Of a DNA stretch of 64,000 bases, positions 1 to 8,680 are shown piece by piece. A program made the position numbers and the translations under genes. The first letter of the stretch is position 1. Every line of letters starts with the position of its first letter. The stretch comes from Lewinellaceae bacterium (lineage in GTDB: Bacteria > Bacteroidota > Bacteroidia > Chitinophagales > Saprospiraceae): NCBI GenBank assembly GCA_020636045.1, contig JACJYP010000008.1, forward strand, positions 62,001 through 126,000. Direction: 5' to 3'. The notes under the pieces were generated by a model. That model was not told the DNA's origin. It did no database searches and saw nothing but the letters and a program-made list of their open reading frames with translations.

Positions 1-75
1 TTTTGCGATGAGCGCGGCCGCACTCAGCAAAAATACCAGTTGAATATTGCGTTGCCTTTGTGCCGAAATGTTCAT
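1..75 (-). CDS. Probable penicillin-binding protein 2 (N-terminal fragment)
   Basis: Only the first 25 codons lie in the window. They begin at the ATG read from 75 on the minus strand and run off the left edge. The peptide starts MNISAQRQRNIQLVF and moves into a hydrophobic stretch (LVFLLSAAALIA), as expected of a single N-terminal membrane anchor. In the usual mreB-mreC-mreD-mrdA order the gene after mreD is the transpeptidase PBP2, which builds the lateral wall with the Mre proteins. The call therefore rests on context plus the anchor; no catalytic motif is visible. Confidence 0.6.
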   Translation of the reverse strand, partial: MNISAQRQRNIQLVFLLSAAALIAK

Positions 76-105
76 ATCAGCGTGGCTTCTTTTTTTAGAG
101 CGTAC

Positions 106-624
106 TTAGTTTTTAGGATTAAACAGAATGCAGTAAAGTACTACAAAAATCATGGTCAAACCCCAGCCGGCGAGCGTTTTTAACGTAATTGTAGTGACGT
201 AGACAAAAGTGAAGGCGTTGACGGAAAAATACCAGAACAGGTGGGCGAAAAAGAAAAATGCCGCCACCTGCAGGAACCACCGCCAGCCGAAGTGGGCCGG
301 CGAAGGAATGGGTTCTTTGCCCGTGTAGCCTCCCTTGGGTTCATAGGCCGATAAAATGATCGATCGCGCAAAGCCCGAAAACGCGCCCGCACTGGCGTGT
401 ATGCCGATGGATACGTAAAAGAAATCGACCGACAGGCCGATGAGAAAACCCAGGATCACGGCGTAGGGCGTAGCGATCTGGATCGGCAGGAACAGGATGA
501 ACAGCGGGTACAGCAGCACGTTGAAATACGAACCGATAGATGCGCCCATCTGCTGCAGCAGCAACACCTGCAGAAGCGTCAGTCCGAAAAAACGCCAGAT
601 ATGGGGAAAGATATTATTGTTCAT
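106..624 (-). CDS. mreD: Rod shape-determining protein MreD
   Basis: This is a 172-residue, very hydrophobic protein with about five predicted membrane spans and little soluble sequence, the usual size and character of MreD. It is a membrane component of the elongasome that sits with MreC and PBP2 to guide cell-wall synthesis along MreB filaments. Its ATG (622-624) overlaps the end of mreC by 11 nt, and the PBP2-like gene follows after about 30 nt, which points to one operon with translational coupling. MreD sequences are poorly conserved, so the identification leans on hydropathy and gene order. Confidence 0.85.
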   Translation of the reverse strand: MNNNIFPHIWRFFGLTLLQVLLLQQMGASIGSYFNVLLYPLFILFLPIQIATPYAVILGFLIGLSVDFFYVSIGIHASAGAFSGFARSIILSAYEPKGGYTGKEPIPSPAHFGWRWFLQVAAFFFFAHLFWYFSVNAFTFVYVTTITLKTLAGWGLTMIFVVLYCILFNPKN

Positions 625-1495
625 TTTTCACTTGCTGCATCAAACTGTCCAGTTCGGTGTAGTAGATGTTTTCCACCACGTACACGTTGTTCACGCTGGC
701 CATATCCTGCGTCAGTTTTACCTTGATGTTCCAGAAATGGCGGTTTTCCGGGTCCGGTTCGGGGTCACCGTCGACATGGCCCACCACGACGCCCTTCGGA
801 AAGATCTGGGAATAACCGCTCGTCACGATCGCGTCCTTGTCTTTTACCCTGAAATGCCGCATCACGTCCTGCAGGCTCATGATCGAAGGGTCCCCGCCTT
901 CCCATACCAGCGATCCCAGCGCGTTGAATCGCTCTACGGCCACGGTCACTTTGGTCTGGCGGTGCAGCACCGACATGGCCACTGAAAAATGCGGCGATAC
1001 GTGGCGCACGATGCCGACCACTCCGTCGCGGCTGACCACGCCCATGTGCGGGCGCACGCCGTCGAGGCTGCCGCGGTTGATCATCAGCCAGTTGTTGGCG
1101 CTGCTGATCGTATTGCCCACCACCTGCGCGGCAATGAATTTGTATTGCGGACGCATCAGCGCCCTGCGGGAAGAATCGGAGAGCAACAGGGAGTCTTTAT
1201 CCTTCATAAAGAAGGTATCCCTGTACGGCACCTGGATGTGGCGCGCGTCAGCCAGTTCGCTATGCAGCCGCGCGTTTTCGGCGATCAGGCTGTCGGAAAT
1301 GGCCTCCAGATTGGCGTAATCGCTCCATTCGCGGCGCCTTTCCAGCATATTGCCACCCACCACACCCATCGTGTGGGTGAAGATGGCGTCTTGCTCGTCG
1401 TTGTTCTGTATGATCAGGTAAAAGGAAAACAACTCCACCAGCAGGAGGGTCATGAACCCGCCGTTTCGGGTGAGAAGTTGTAACAGTCTGCCCAT
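614..1495 (-). CDS. mreC: Rod shape-determining protein MreC
   Basis: This 293-residue protein has a short cytoplasmic N-terminus, one membrane span at about residues 14-31, a predicted coiled coil at about 55-90, and then the periplasmic double beta-barrel part. The segment around NRGSLDGVRPHMGVVSRDG is characteristic of MreC. The protein links the cytoplasmic MreB filament to the periplasmic wall synthases. It lies between mreB (86 nt upstream) and mreD (overlapping by 11 nt), all on the minus strand. Length and domain order are typical. Confidence 0.93.
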   Translation of the reverse strand: MGRLLQLLTRNGGFMTLLLVELFSFYLIIQNNDEQDAIFTHTMGVVGGNMLERRREWSDYANLEAISDSLIAENARLHSELADARHIQVPYRDTFFMKDKDSLLLSDSSRRALMRPQYKFIAAQVVGNTISSANNWLMINRGSLDGVRPHMGVVSRDGVVGIVRHVSPHFSVAMSVLHRQTKVTVAVERFNALGSLVWEGGDPSIMSLQDVMRHFRVKDKDAIVTSGYSQIFPKGVVVGHVDGDPEPDPENRHFWNIKVKLTQDMASVNNVYVVENIYYTELDSLMQQVKNEQ

Positions 1496-1580
1496 TCTTC
1501 GGGAGTGGCGGTTGCCGGCAGGCGCGCGGGCGGCGGTCGTTCAATGTGAAAAGCCGCCGCCCGTACGCCGGGCAACCCGA

Positions 1581-2612
1581 TTAAACACTTTTTCGGTCGA
1601 TCAGGAAGGAGTATTGGTGCGTATTGCGCAGGGCCATGCCCGTGCCGCGCACCACCGCGCGCAGCGGATCTTCGGCAACGTGCACCGCCAGTTTTGTTTT
1701 TTGTTCCAGGCGTTTGTCGAGGCCGCGGAGCAGGGCGCCGCCGCCGGTGAGGTAAAGGCCTGTTTTGTAAATATCGGAAGCCAGTTCCGGCGGCGTGAGT
1801 TCCAGTGCCTTGAGCACGGCGTCCTCGATCTTGCTGACGCTTTTGTCCAGCGCGTAGGCCACTTCCTGGTAACTGATCTTGATCTGTTTTGGAATGCCCG
1901 TCATCAGGTCGCGGCCGTTCACGGCGTAGTCGCCGGGCGGATTATCCAGTTCGTGCAGCGCCGAACCGACGTGTATTTTCACCTGCTCGGCCGTGCGTTC
2001 GCCGATCAGGATGTTGTGTTCGCGCTTCATGTAGTTCATGATATCGTTCGTGAGCTCGTCGCCGGCGATGCGGATCGACTGGTCGCATACGATACCCGAC
2101 AGGGCGATGACGGCGATCTCGGTGGTGCCGCCGCCGATGTCGATGATCATGTTACCCACGGGTTCTTCGATGTTCAGCCCGATGCCGAGCGCTGCGGCCA
2201 TCGGTTCGTGTATCAGGTAGGTCTCTTTGCTGTCCACGTGGTCGGCCGAGTCGAATACGGCGCGTTTTTCCACTTCCGTGATCCCGCTGGGGATACAGAT
2301 CACCATTTTCAGATGGCTGAAAAAACTGTTTTTGCGCCCCACCATTTTGATCATGCTCTCGATCATCGCTTCCGCAGCCTGAAAATCGGCGATCACACCG
2401 TCTTTCAGCGGGCGCACCGTCTTGATATTCTCATGGGTCTTTTCGTGCATTTGCATGGCACGGTGGCCCACTGCAATGGTGTCGCCCGAGCGGCGGTTCA
2501 TCGCCACGATGGAAGGCTCGTCCACCACCACCTGGTCTTCCACCATGATGAGCGTATTGGCCGTACCCAGGTCAACCGCCAACTCCTGCTTGAAAAATTT
2601 AAATAAGTTCAA
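1581..2612 (-). CDS. mreB: Rod shape-determining protein MreB (bacterial actin)
   Basis: Actin-fold ATPase that polymerises under the membrane and directs lateral wall growth. The phosphate-1 loop AVDLGTANTL is at about residues 11-20, phosphate-2 IDIGGGTTEIAV near 160, and the adenosine motif LTGGGALLRG near 300. I place the start at the TTG at 2612, giving MNLFKFFKQELAVDLG, which matches how MreB proteins begin (343 aa). An open frame continues to a TTG at 2657, but a TATTTTTG promoter box at 2666-2673 would put transcription initiation almost on that codon. It leads the operon mreB-mreC-mreD-PBP2. Confidence 0.95.
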   Translation of the reverse strand: MNLFKFFKQELAVDLGTANTLIMVEDQVVVDEPSIVAMNRRSGDTIAVGHRAMQMHEKTHENIKTVRPLKDGVIADFQAAEAMIESMIKMVGRKNSFFSHLKMVICIPSGITEVEKRAVFDSADHVDSKETYLIHEPMAAALGIGLNIEEPVGNMIIDIGGGTTEIAVIALSGIVCDQSIRIAGDELTNDIMNYMKREHNILIGERTAEQVKIHVGSALHELDNPPGDYAVNGRDLMTGIPKQIKISYQEVAYALDKSVSKIEDAVLKALELTPPELASDIYKTGLYLTGGGALLRGLDKRLEQKTKLAVHVAEDPLRAVVRGTGMALRNTHQYSFLIDRKSV

Positions 2613-2665
2613 CGCTAATGTTTGTTTGAATGTGAAGGAAGCTTGGTGTCTATCCAAAAATCGCG

Positions 2666-2673
2666 CAAAAATA
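2666..2673 (-). promoter_or_regulatory. -7 promoter box of the mre operon
   Basis: Read on the minus strand the sequence is TATTTTTG, a full match to the Bacteroidota -7 consensus TAnnTTTG. It lies about 54 nt upstream of the chosen mreB TTG start. No clear TTG -33 element is visible at the expected spacing, so this is inferred from the -7 box and its position only. Confidence 0.45.
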
Positions 2674-2723
2674 CGCAGGTTTTCGGGGAATTTTTGTTGT
2701 TCAAAAGGCTTAAAATTTTGTTT

Positions 2724-3998
2724 TTACCCTACCGTGACAACCCAAAAATCGTCGGGCCGCAGATAACGCTCTGCCAGCGCCTGCAATTGTGCGGGTTGAA
2801 TTTGCCGGATCGTGTCGGCCAGTTCGCCGTATTCCTGCTCGGAAAACCCTTCCACCACCATGCTGCGCACCACGTCGGAGGTATTCATGGGCCCGTCAAT
2901 GCCGTTGAGCAGCATGCCGAGCAGGTAGTTGCGCACCATGTCCAGTTCTTCAGTTTCCACCGGCGCTTCGCGCAGTTTTTTCATTTCCGAAAAGATCTGC
3001 CGCACCGTGGCTTTTGCGCTGCCCGGACTCACCTCGGTAGCGATGTAGAGGCAACCGTCGTGCAGGTAAGCGTCGAGGGTGGAGTAAATATTATAGGTCA
3101 GGCCCTTTTTTTCGCGGATATTCGTCATGAGCCGGGAGCCGAAATAGCCGCCCAGGATGGTATTGAGCACGAACAGGCCGTTGAAATCGGGGTGCCGGCG
3201 GTTGAATGTGCGGCGGCCGATCTTGACTGCCGTCTGCAATGAACCTTCGTGGGCGATCTTTATTTGCGTGGGCAGCGGCGCGCTGGCCGGCGCAATGACG
3301 CGGTGTTCGACGGCCTGCACCTTGTTTTCCCATTGCCCCAAATGCCGGTTGAGCAGGCCCAGCACCTCCTCGTCGATGCGGCCGCTGGCGAAGATCATGC
3401 AGTTGGAGGGGATGTACCAGCGTTGGTGGAACGCCAGCAGGTCGTTCCGTTCGAGGGCCGCATAGTCGGAAGGCATGGAATTGTAGCCGTAGGGATGCTC
3501 CGTGCCGAAGATCAGTTCCGTGATCTTGCGGTAGGCCACCACCTCCACTTTTTCCAGTTCCACCAGCAGGTCCTGCACGCTGGTTTTCCGGAAGGTCTCC
3601 AGTTCGCTTTCCGGGAACGCCGGGTCGCGCAGCAGGTCCGCAAAAACGGGGATCAGTTGTCCGGCGTATTTTTTCAGGGAAAACAGCAGGATGTTCGTCG
3701 TGTCGAGGTTGCCCGGAACGCTGAGCGTACCGCCGTAAAAGTCGATGAACTCGGCGATTTCGGCGCCTGTGCGGCTGCCGGCGCCCTCCCGCAACAGCCG
3801 CGCCGTGGCGCGCGACACCAGTTTTTTGCTTTCCTCCGGCCGGCCGGCGCGAAAAACGACCTCGATCTTTACGATCTCCTGGTCCGGAAAGTCGAGCACG
3901 TACAGCGGAATACCGTTGTCGAGCCGCAGTTGTTGCGGCTTCGGCAGCACGAGGTGGCCGATTTCCCGGATCGGCGGAGCAGATTTGCGGTTTACCAT
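2724..3998 (-). CDS. M16-family protein without the zinc-binding motif
   Basis: This 424-residue protein has the pitrilysin/M16 fold: two homologous halves, with a segment near residues 290-320 reading REKKGLTYNIYSTLDA. The inverted zinc motif HxxEH expected in the first half is absent; the equivalent place reads ATARLLREG. It therefore resembles the non-catalytic partner of bacterial M16B heterodimers, which contributes an Arg/Tyr pair (R...GLTY here). No HxxEH partner is encoded next to it. I start at the ATG at 3998 (MVNRKSAPPIREIG); the open frame extends 17 codons further to 4049. It converges on no gene and is followed by mreB on the same strand. Confidence 0.85.
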   Translation of the reverse strand: MVNRKSAPPIREIGHLVLPKPQQLRLDNGIPLYVLDFPDQEIVKIEVVFRAGRPEESKKLVSRATARLLREGAGSRTGAEIAEFIDFYGGTLSVPGNLDTTNILLFSLKKYAGQLIPVFADLLRDPAFPESELETFRKTSVQDLLVELEKVEVVAYRKITELIFGTEHPYGYNSMPSDYAALERNDLLAFHQRWYIPSNCMIFASGRIDEEVLGLLNRHLGQWENKVQAVEHRVIAPASAPLPTQIKIAHEGSLQTAVKIGRRTFNRRHPDFNGLFVLNTILGGYFGSRLMTNIREKKGLTYNIYSTLDAYLHDGCLYIATEVSPGSAKATVRQIFSEMKKLREAPVETEELDMVRNYLLGMLLNGIDGPMNTSDVVRSMVVEGFSEQEYGELADTIRQIQPAQLQALAERYLRPDDFWVVTVG

Positions 3999-4091
3999 GA
4001 GCTGGCGGTACTTTGGAGTGCGAAGGTAGATTTTTCCACCTTTTTCCACATATTGTTAGTTCTTTCAAACAAAAAGGCGGGCAGATGGATT

Positions 4092-4099
4092 TACATTTG
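4092..4099 (+). promoter_or_regulatory. -7 promoter box upstream of dnaN
   Basis: TACATTTG matches TAnnTTTG exactly and lies 52 nt before the dnaN ATG. The preceding 50 nt are AT-rich, but no TTG stands at the ideal -33 spacing. Confidence 0.45.
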
Positions 4100-4151
4100 C
4101 CGCGTGAAAGGCCTTGTGCCGTCATTCAGATCACCCACTACCGCATACGCT

Positions 4152-5270
4152 ATGAAATTCAGCGTCTCCTCATCCGAACTTTTGAAACACCTGCAGATCG
4201 CTTCGGGCGCCATCGGCTCCAATCCGGTGCTCCCCATCCTCGAAGATTTTCTGTTCAAGATAGAAGACAAAAAACTCACCATCGCCGCCACCGACCTCGA
4301 AACGAGCATCGCCACCACCATCGAAGTGCTGGCCGACGACGATTTTGCGGTGGCCGTGCCGGCGAAGATCCTGCTCGATACGCTCAAGGCGCTGCCGGCG
4401 CAGCCCGTGACGTTCACCGTCAACGAGGACAACTGGGGCATCGAGATCACTTCTTCCTACGGAAAATACAAACTGGCGGGCGAGAACGGCGCCGATTTCC
4501 CCAATATCCCCGAGCCGGACACCGTGGAAACGGTCAAACTCAACAGCCAGTACCTGCTCGAAGGCATCAACAATACGGTATTCGCCACTTCGGCCGACGA
4601 ACTGCGGCCGGCCATGACGGGCGTGTATTACCAGATCGACATGAACAAACTGATCTGCGTAGCCACCGACGCGCACAAACTCGTGAAGTTCAGCACGCAC
4701 CACCTGGCCGGGGAAGTGTCCACGACCTTTATCGTGCCCAAAAAAGCCCTCAACCTGCTCAAGAATGCCCTCCCTCCCAACGACGGCGTCACGCTGTCGT
4801 TCAACAAGGCCAACGCCTTTTTCAGTTTCGGCAACATCCACCTCGTGTGCCGCCTGATCGACGCCCGCTACCCGGACTACAACGCGGTGATCCCCGTGGA
4901 CAACCCGAACCTGATGACGGTGAACCGGATCGATTTTCAGAACTCCCTCAAGCGCATCGCCATCTACGCGAACAAAACCACCAACCAGGTGGTGCTCGAC
5001 ATCAGCGACAAAAGCCTGACCATCAGCGCGCAGGACCTCGACTTTTCCAACGAAGCCACCGAACAGATGGCCTGCACGTACGAGGGCGGCGCGATGAAGA
5101 TCGCCTTCAACGCGAAGTTCCTGGTGGAAATGCTCGGCGTGCTGGAATCAGACGAGGTCAAGATGGAATTCTCCACGCCCAGCCGCGCGGGCATCCTCAC
5201 CCCGGTAGAAGAAGACAACAACGACCGCGAGATCCTGATGCTGGTGATGCCGGTGATGTTGAATAATTGA
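4152..5270 (+). CDS. dnaN: DNA polymerase III beta sliding clamp
   Basis: This 372-residue protein begins MKFSVSSSELLKHLQIASG and has the three-domain clamp layout. Recognisable segments are NPVLPILEDFLF (domain 1), FATSADELRPAMTGVYYQ (domain 2), and a C-terminal VMPVMLNN tail that matches the usual MPM(R/Q)L ending. It forms the ring-shaped processivity factor that tethers polymerase III to DNA. A much longer open frame runs through the region from 3249, but it is antisense to the M16 gene; the true start is the ATG at 4152. The gene stands alone, divergent from the M16 gene. Confidence 0.97.
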   Translation: MKFSVSSSELLKHLQIASGAIGSNPVLPILEDFLFKIEDKKLTIAATDLETSIATTIEVLADDDFAVAVPAKILLDTLKALPAQPVTFTVNEDNWGIEITSSYGKYKLAGENGADFPNIPEPDTVETVKLNSQYLLEGINNTVFATSADELRPAMTGVYYQIDMNKLICVATDAHKLVKFSTHHLAGEVSTTFIVPKKALNLLKNALPPNDGVTLSFNKANAFFSFGNIHLVCRLIDARYPDYNAVIPVDNPNLMTVNRIDFQNSLKRIAIYANKTTNQVVLDISDKSLTISAQDLDFSNEATEQMACTYEGGAMKIAFNAKFLVEMLGVLESDEVKMEFSTPSRAGILTPVEEDNNDREILMLVMPVMLNN

Positions 5271-5485
5271 GGTTTAGAGGGGGATCAGGGCTGCGCGTAT
5301 TCGGGCTTTTTTATCTGTAAATATTGCCTTTGTAGATACGCAACTTATATCTGTGTATCTTTTTTATTCTTCAGGTTTTGAAATCTGATGGAACGGCTTG
5401 GGGTGGGCTTGAGAAGACTTGGAAGTACAGGGTTTGTCGATCTCCGATTAAGTTTACTAAGCCTTTTATTAAAAAATAATTTACT

Positions 5486-6472
5486 ATGGATTTAAATACC
5501 AATTTTCAATCAACCGTTTCTGAGGTTTTATCTTACCAAACCGACCTTGATAAATTAATTAGAAGAGACCTGAGTGAGCCCTTTACTTTTTCAAAGCAGT
5601 TGGAAATATTTAATAATATTTTCGGCGTCATCACCCCATTAAACGATATTGTTTTAATACGAAACACAGATAGGAAAAAAATCGAATCCAGGCTTAGTGA
5701 AATTTTAAAAATATTTGAACGGGTTATATCATTTGACTTCGTTAAGCAGGATAATATTAAACTCGTTCATAAGGACATAACTGACACCCTCCAGCGTAAT
5801 TATGATCAACTATTGGAAGAGTTAGTACCCGTTTTCGCTTTAAAATCGATTATGAATGCCGAAGCAATTAATTTGTCTAGCAAGAAACAGGAACTTGAAG
5901 AATTAGTGAATAATGCTAAGAAGACTGGTGACGACATAAAAAAGATACTATCTGATTCACAAGATGTAGTCGGTAAATTTGGCGTATCAGCGTATTCAGA
6001 AATTTTTTCTCAAGAGTATACTAAGTATGAAGAATCCTCCAGATATTGGCTTATTGGAACGTTTGTCGTATTGAGTATACTAATCATTGTCGGTTTTGTT
6101 TTCATTTTTATCCCAGATCCGGCAATTCCCAATTCAGAAGGCACAGCGACACCACTCTCCACTTACAATATCATTCACTATGCCGTGGTAAGATTAGTTA
6201 TACTGACGGTTCTCTTTTATGCTCTGAATTTGTGTTCCAAAAATTTCAAATCCTTCAAGCATAACGCTATTCTAAATAAACACAGGAGTAGCGCTTTGCA
6301 AACCTTTCAGATATTCACCGATGCATCAGCCGATGCTTCAACCAAAGATGCAGTTCTTTTAGAAGCAACCAGAGCCATATTTTCTAGTCAGCCAACAGGT
6401 TACAGTAATAATGAAAATGAGGCAGAATCTCCAAGCAGGATTATCGAGATCATTAAAAGCGCGAAAGATTAA
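5486..6472 (+). CDS. Uncharacterised coiled-coil membrane protein
   Basis: I do not recognise a named family with certainty. The 328-residue protein has a long helical, charged N-terminal part (about 1-185, with probable coiled coil near 125-160), two membrane spans (about 188-210 and 229-247), and a cytoplasmic tail with DAVLLEATRAIFSSQPTGY. That tail resembles one I recall from uncharacterised bacterial membrane proteins near accessory genes, but this is from memory. The coding sequence is clearly more AT-rich than dnaN, suggesting recent acquisition. It converges on the NACHT gene, which ends 82 nt away. There is no Shine-Dalgarno sequence; ATTAAGTTTA near 5450 is a weak promoter candidate. 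Confidence 0.8.
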   Translation: MDLNTNFQSTVSEVLSYQTDLDKLIRRDLSEPFTFSKQLEIFNNIFGVITPLNDIVLIRNTDRKKIESRLSEILKIFERVISFDFVKQDNIKLVHKDITDTLQRNYDQLLEELVPVFALKSIMNAEAINLSSKKQELEELVNNAKKTGDDIKKILSDSQDVVGKFGVSAYSEIFSQEYTKYEESSRYWLIGTFVVLSILIIVGFVFIFIPDPAIPNSEGTATPLSTYNIIHYAVVRLVILTVLFYALNLCSKNFKSFKHNAILNKHRSSALQTFQIFTDASADASTKDAVLLEATRAIFSSQPTGYSNNENEAESPSRIIEIIKSAKD

Positions 6473-6554
6473 TTGAGGCATTTCATTGGCAAACTTATTC
6501 CGCTATAAAGACCATCTGTTTTCCCTGTACTTCTGGGAAAGAAAACTCAAACAC

Positions 6555-8633
6555 CTAGGCCTCATCAGCACGCTTTTCTTGCAGGTCATCCAGATCGCTT
6601 TTTCGCAAGCGCTCCGGGTGGGTCGCTTCGAACCAGTCCGCCAGGTTATCGTGTATGATCTGATGCCGGAAGCGCCACTTGCCGCCGTCTTTAATCATCA
6701 GCCCGGTGTCGGATACAGCATCTAAAAAAGTGACCAGTTTCAGCGGGATCGCTTTTTCCAGCCATAAGGCCAGCCTGAGGCCGGCATGTTGAAAGATGGG
6801 GCTAACGACAATTGAAACGAAAGGCCCTGCAACAAGGCCGGAGACAAACCCCCAATATAAGATTAAGTTTTCTGCGGCATAGACTCCAACACCACCTCCA
6901 AGAGAACAAATAACAGACCATTTAAAAGTATCTCTCCAAAATTGTGTGAAAAATCGCTTGTACGAATACGATACTTTTGGAAAAGATGAATTAACTGACA
7001 AACCGCTGACCAAACCGCTGACCAAACCTATGGCAAAACCTATGGCAAAACCTATGGCAAAACCGGTGGCAAAACCGGTGGCAAAATAGGAGACCAAACC
7101 TAAGGCCAAACCGCCGACCAAACCGCTGACTAAACCGTTGACCAAACCGTTCTTGATCACTTTCCAACTGATCCGTGATATATCAAACACTGTTATTTCT
7201 TCTGTACTTATTCCTGAACTGCCTATACCGCCGACCAAACCGCCGACCATACCGAAGACCAAACCGCCGACCAAACCGCCGAGCAAACCGATGACCAAAC
7301 CGAAGACCAAACCGCCGACCAAACCGAGGAGCAAACGGTAGGCATACTTATTTTTTGTCCACCAAGGTTGCAGATCGATCAATTCAAAAGCAATGCTGCC
7401 TTCCAGATATTTCATTTTCCAGCCCAGCCAGCCCAGCCACTGCTTTGCTTTGTCTTTTGGGAATGTGGCGATCTTTTCAAATTCAGCAGCGATGTACCGC
7501 TCCGTGATCTCTTTTTGCAAGGGTTCTTTTGTGCCGGACTGAAAACCTGGTTGGTCAGATTGGAAAATATCCAGCAGCGTATGCATGAAGAAGGCCGAGG
7601 TGATGGCGCTATACAGGGCCGGGGTATCGGCCAGGGCGGTTTGCAGCCGCCTGGCAGTGGAAAAGTTTTTCCCTTCCAGCGATCGCAAAGCGGCGTCCAC
7701 CTCCTGCGGGGTCAGCGGCTGTATCATCACCGAAGCAAACACGGGGGCATCCTCCTCTGCTGCTTCGTATTCCAGTATGCGGGAGCAGACGATCGCCTCG
7801 GGGTATGTCGCGAGGCGGGCGTTTTTGATCGTCTGTAGATACGGCAACAACTTTTCAAAACAGGAGTCGCGGTAATACTCACTGATCTCGTCGAAGCCAT
7901 CGAGCAGCAGCAGCAGGTTCTGAGAGGCCACCAGTTTTTTCGCATCTTCTTTGGAGACGGCGAAGGAGCCGCCTACATAGGGCAGGTTCATCTCCAGCCA
8001 GTGTTCGAAGGTCTGGTCCTCGTCCTTCCAGGAGGCCAGGTCGAGCAGTACGGGTACGGGGAAATCCGGGTCCTGCTCCGCCCGCTGCAACAATCGCAAG
8101 CCAAAGCGCAGCAGCAGGATGGACTTTCCGGCGCCCGGCTCGCCCAGGATCAGGAGCCGCCAGAGTCGGTCGGTGTAGGTTTCGAACAGGCGATCGAAGT
8201 CGCCCGCATGCTCTTCGGCTTTTATGATGTATTCGTGTCGGATCGTATCCGGGCCGGTGCCCCGGGTGGTGTACTGCAGGTTGAGTTTTATCTCAAAATG
8301 CACCTCGCCAGTCATCTTGGCTTTCAGGCGGTCGGTGTAGAGTTGCCGCAGGTTTTTGATGAATTCGGCGCGGAGCTCGGGTTGCGCGGGGGCCTTGCTT
8401 TCCTGCGATTCGGCGTTTTCCAAAAGATATGAAAGCAGCAACAGGACCAGGGCGACCCCCAAAATGACGCACAGATAAACAAGGTGATGTTGCGCTCCCC
8501 AGATTGCTATCAGTTTCTTTTCGATCGGGTCAGATAGCATGTTGACCAGCAATCCCAATATCAGGATTCCGACAAAGACCGAGATCGCCCCGAGCAATAA
8601 TCTGAAAAGTGTGATTTTCCTTTTTTTGGCCAC
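6555..8633 (-). CDS. Membrane-anchored NACHT/STAND NTPase with glycine-zipper arrays
   Basis: A 692-residue protein if started at the GTG at 8633. Two membrane spans at about 10-30 and 48-66 precede a NACHT NTPase with Walker A GEPGAGKS (about 164-171) and Walker B LLLLLDGFDEI (about 240-250). The C-terminal part holds two membrane arrays built on a Gly-every-four-residues pattern (about 433-469 and 495-545), for example GFAIGFAIGFAIG, and ends with a winged-helix-like WRFRHQIIHDNLADWF segment. NACHT ATPases are regulated oligomerising switches, and some bacterial ones act against phage; a defence role here is inference. The frame extends to an ATG at 8744, but that codon lies in the terminator of the upstream gene, and a promoter box lies at 8673-8680. 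Neighbours on the same strand are the XRE regulator and its partner. Confidence 0.88.
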   Translation of the reverse strand: MAKKRKITLFRLLLGAISVFVGILILGLLVNMLSDPIEKKLIAIWGAQHHLVYLCVILGVALVLLLLSYLLENAESQESKAPAQPELRAEFIKNLRQLYTDRLKAKMTGEVHFEIKLNLQYTTRGTGPDTIRHEYIIKAEEHAGDFDRLFETYTDRLWRLLILGEPGAGKSILLLRFGLRLLQRAEQDPDFPVPVLLDLASWKDEDQTFEHWLEMNLPYVGGSFAVSKEDAKKLVASQNLLLLLDGFDEISEYYRDSCFEKLLPYLQTIKNARLATYPEAIVCSRILEYEAAEEDAPVFASVMIQPLTPQEVDAALRSLEGKNFSTARRLQTALADTPALYSAITSAFFMHTLLDIFQSDQPGFQSGTKEPLQKEITERYIAAEFEKIATFPKDKAKQWLGWLGWKMKYLEGSIAFELIDLQPWWTKNKYAYRLLLGLVGGLVFGLVIGLLGGLVGGLVFGMVGGLVGGIGSSGISTEEITVFDISRISWKVIKNGLVNGLVSGLVGGLALGLVSYFATGFATGFAIGFAIGFAIGLVSGLVSGLSVNSSFPKVSYSYKRFFTQFWRDTFKWSVICSLGGGVGVYAAENLILYWGFVSGLVAGPFVSIVVSPIFQHAGLRLALWLEKAIPLKLVTFLDAVSDTGLMIKDGGKWRFRHQIIHDNLADWFEATHPERLRKSDLDDLQEKRADEA
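6998..7150. repeat. 12-bp microrepeat array inside the NACHT gene (proximal)
   Basis: On the plus strand the sequence is a run of 12-nt units such as accaaaccgctg, acctatggcaaa (three in a row) and accggtggcaaa (two in a row). On the coding strand each unit encodes four residues with one Gly (GLVS, GFAI, GFAT), so gain or loss of a unit stays in frame. Confidence 0.85.
7227..7338. repeat. 6/12-bp microrepeat array inside the NACHT gene (distal)
   Basis: A second run of ccgccgaccaaa / ccgaagaccaaa / ccgatgaccaaa units encodes the first glycine-zipper membrane array (GLVGGLVFGLV type). About 80 bp of non-repetitive coding sequence separates it from the 6998-7150 array. Confidence 0.8.
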
Positions 8634-8672
8634 CTGGAAGTTGCATTTGGCTTGGAACGCAGATACGCCGGG

Positions 8673-8680
8673 GAAAGATA
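8673..8680 (-). promoter_or_regulatory. Probable -7 promoter box of the NACHT gene
   Basis: On the minus strand the sequence is TATCTTTC, one base from TAnnTTTG, 40 nt before the GTG at 8633. The surrounding 19 nt (gggaaagatagatttttta on the plus strand) recur almost exactly upstream of the secreted protein gene at 13775, which supports a shared promoter. Confidence 0.45.

Noticed and set aside
1452..2606. 384-codon plus-strand open frame
   Set aside because: It is the antisense shadow of mreB, rich in His/Arg/Val as expected of GC-rich shadows.
3249..4151. Long N-terminal extension of DnaN (open frame from 3249)
   Set aside because: It is antisense to the M16 gene; the family start MKFSVSSSE is at 4152.
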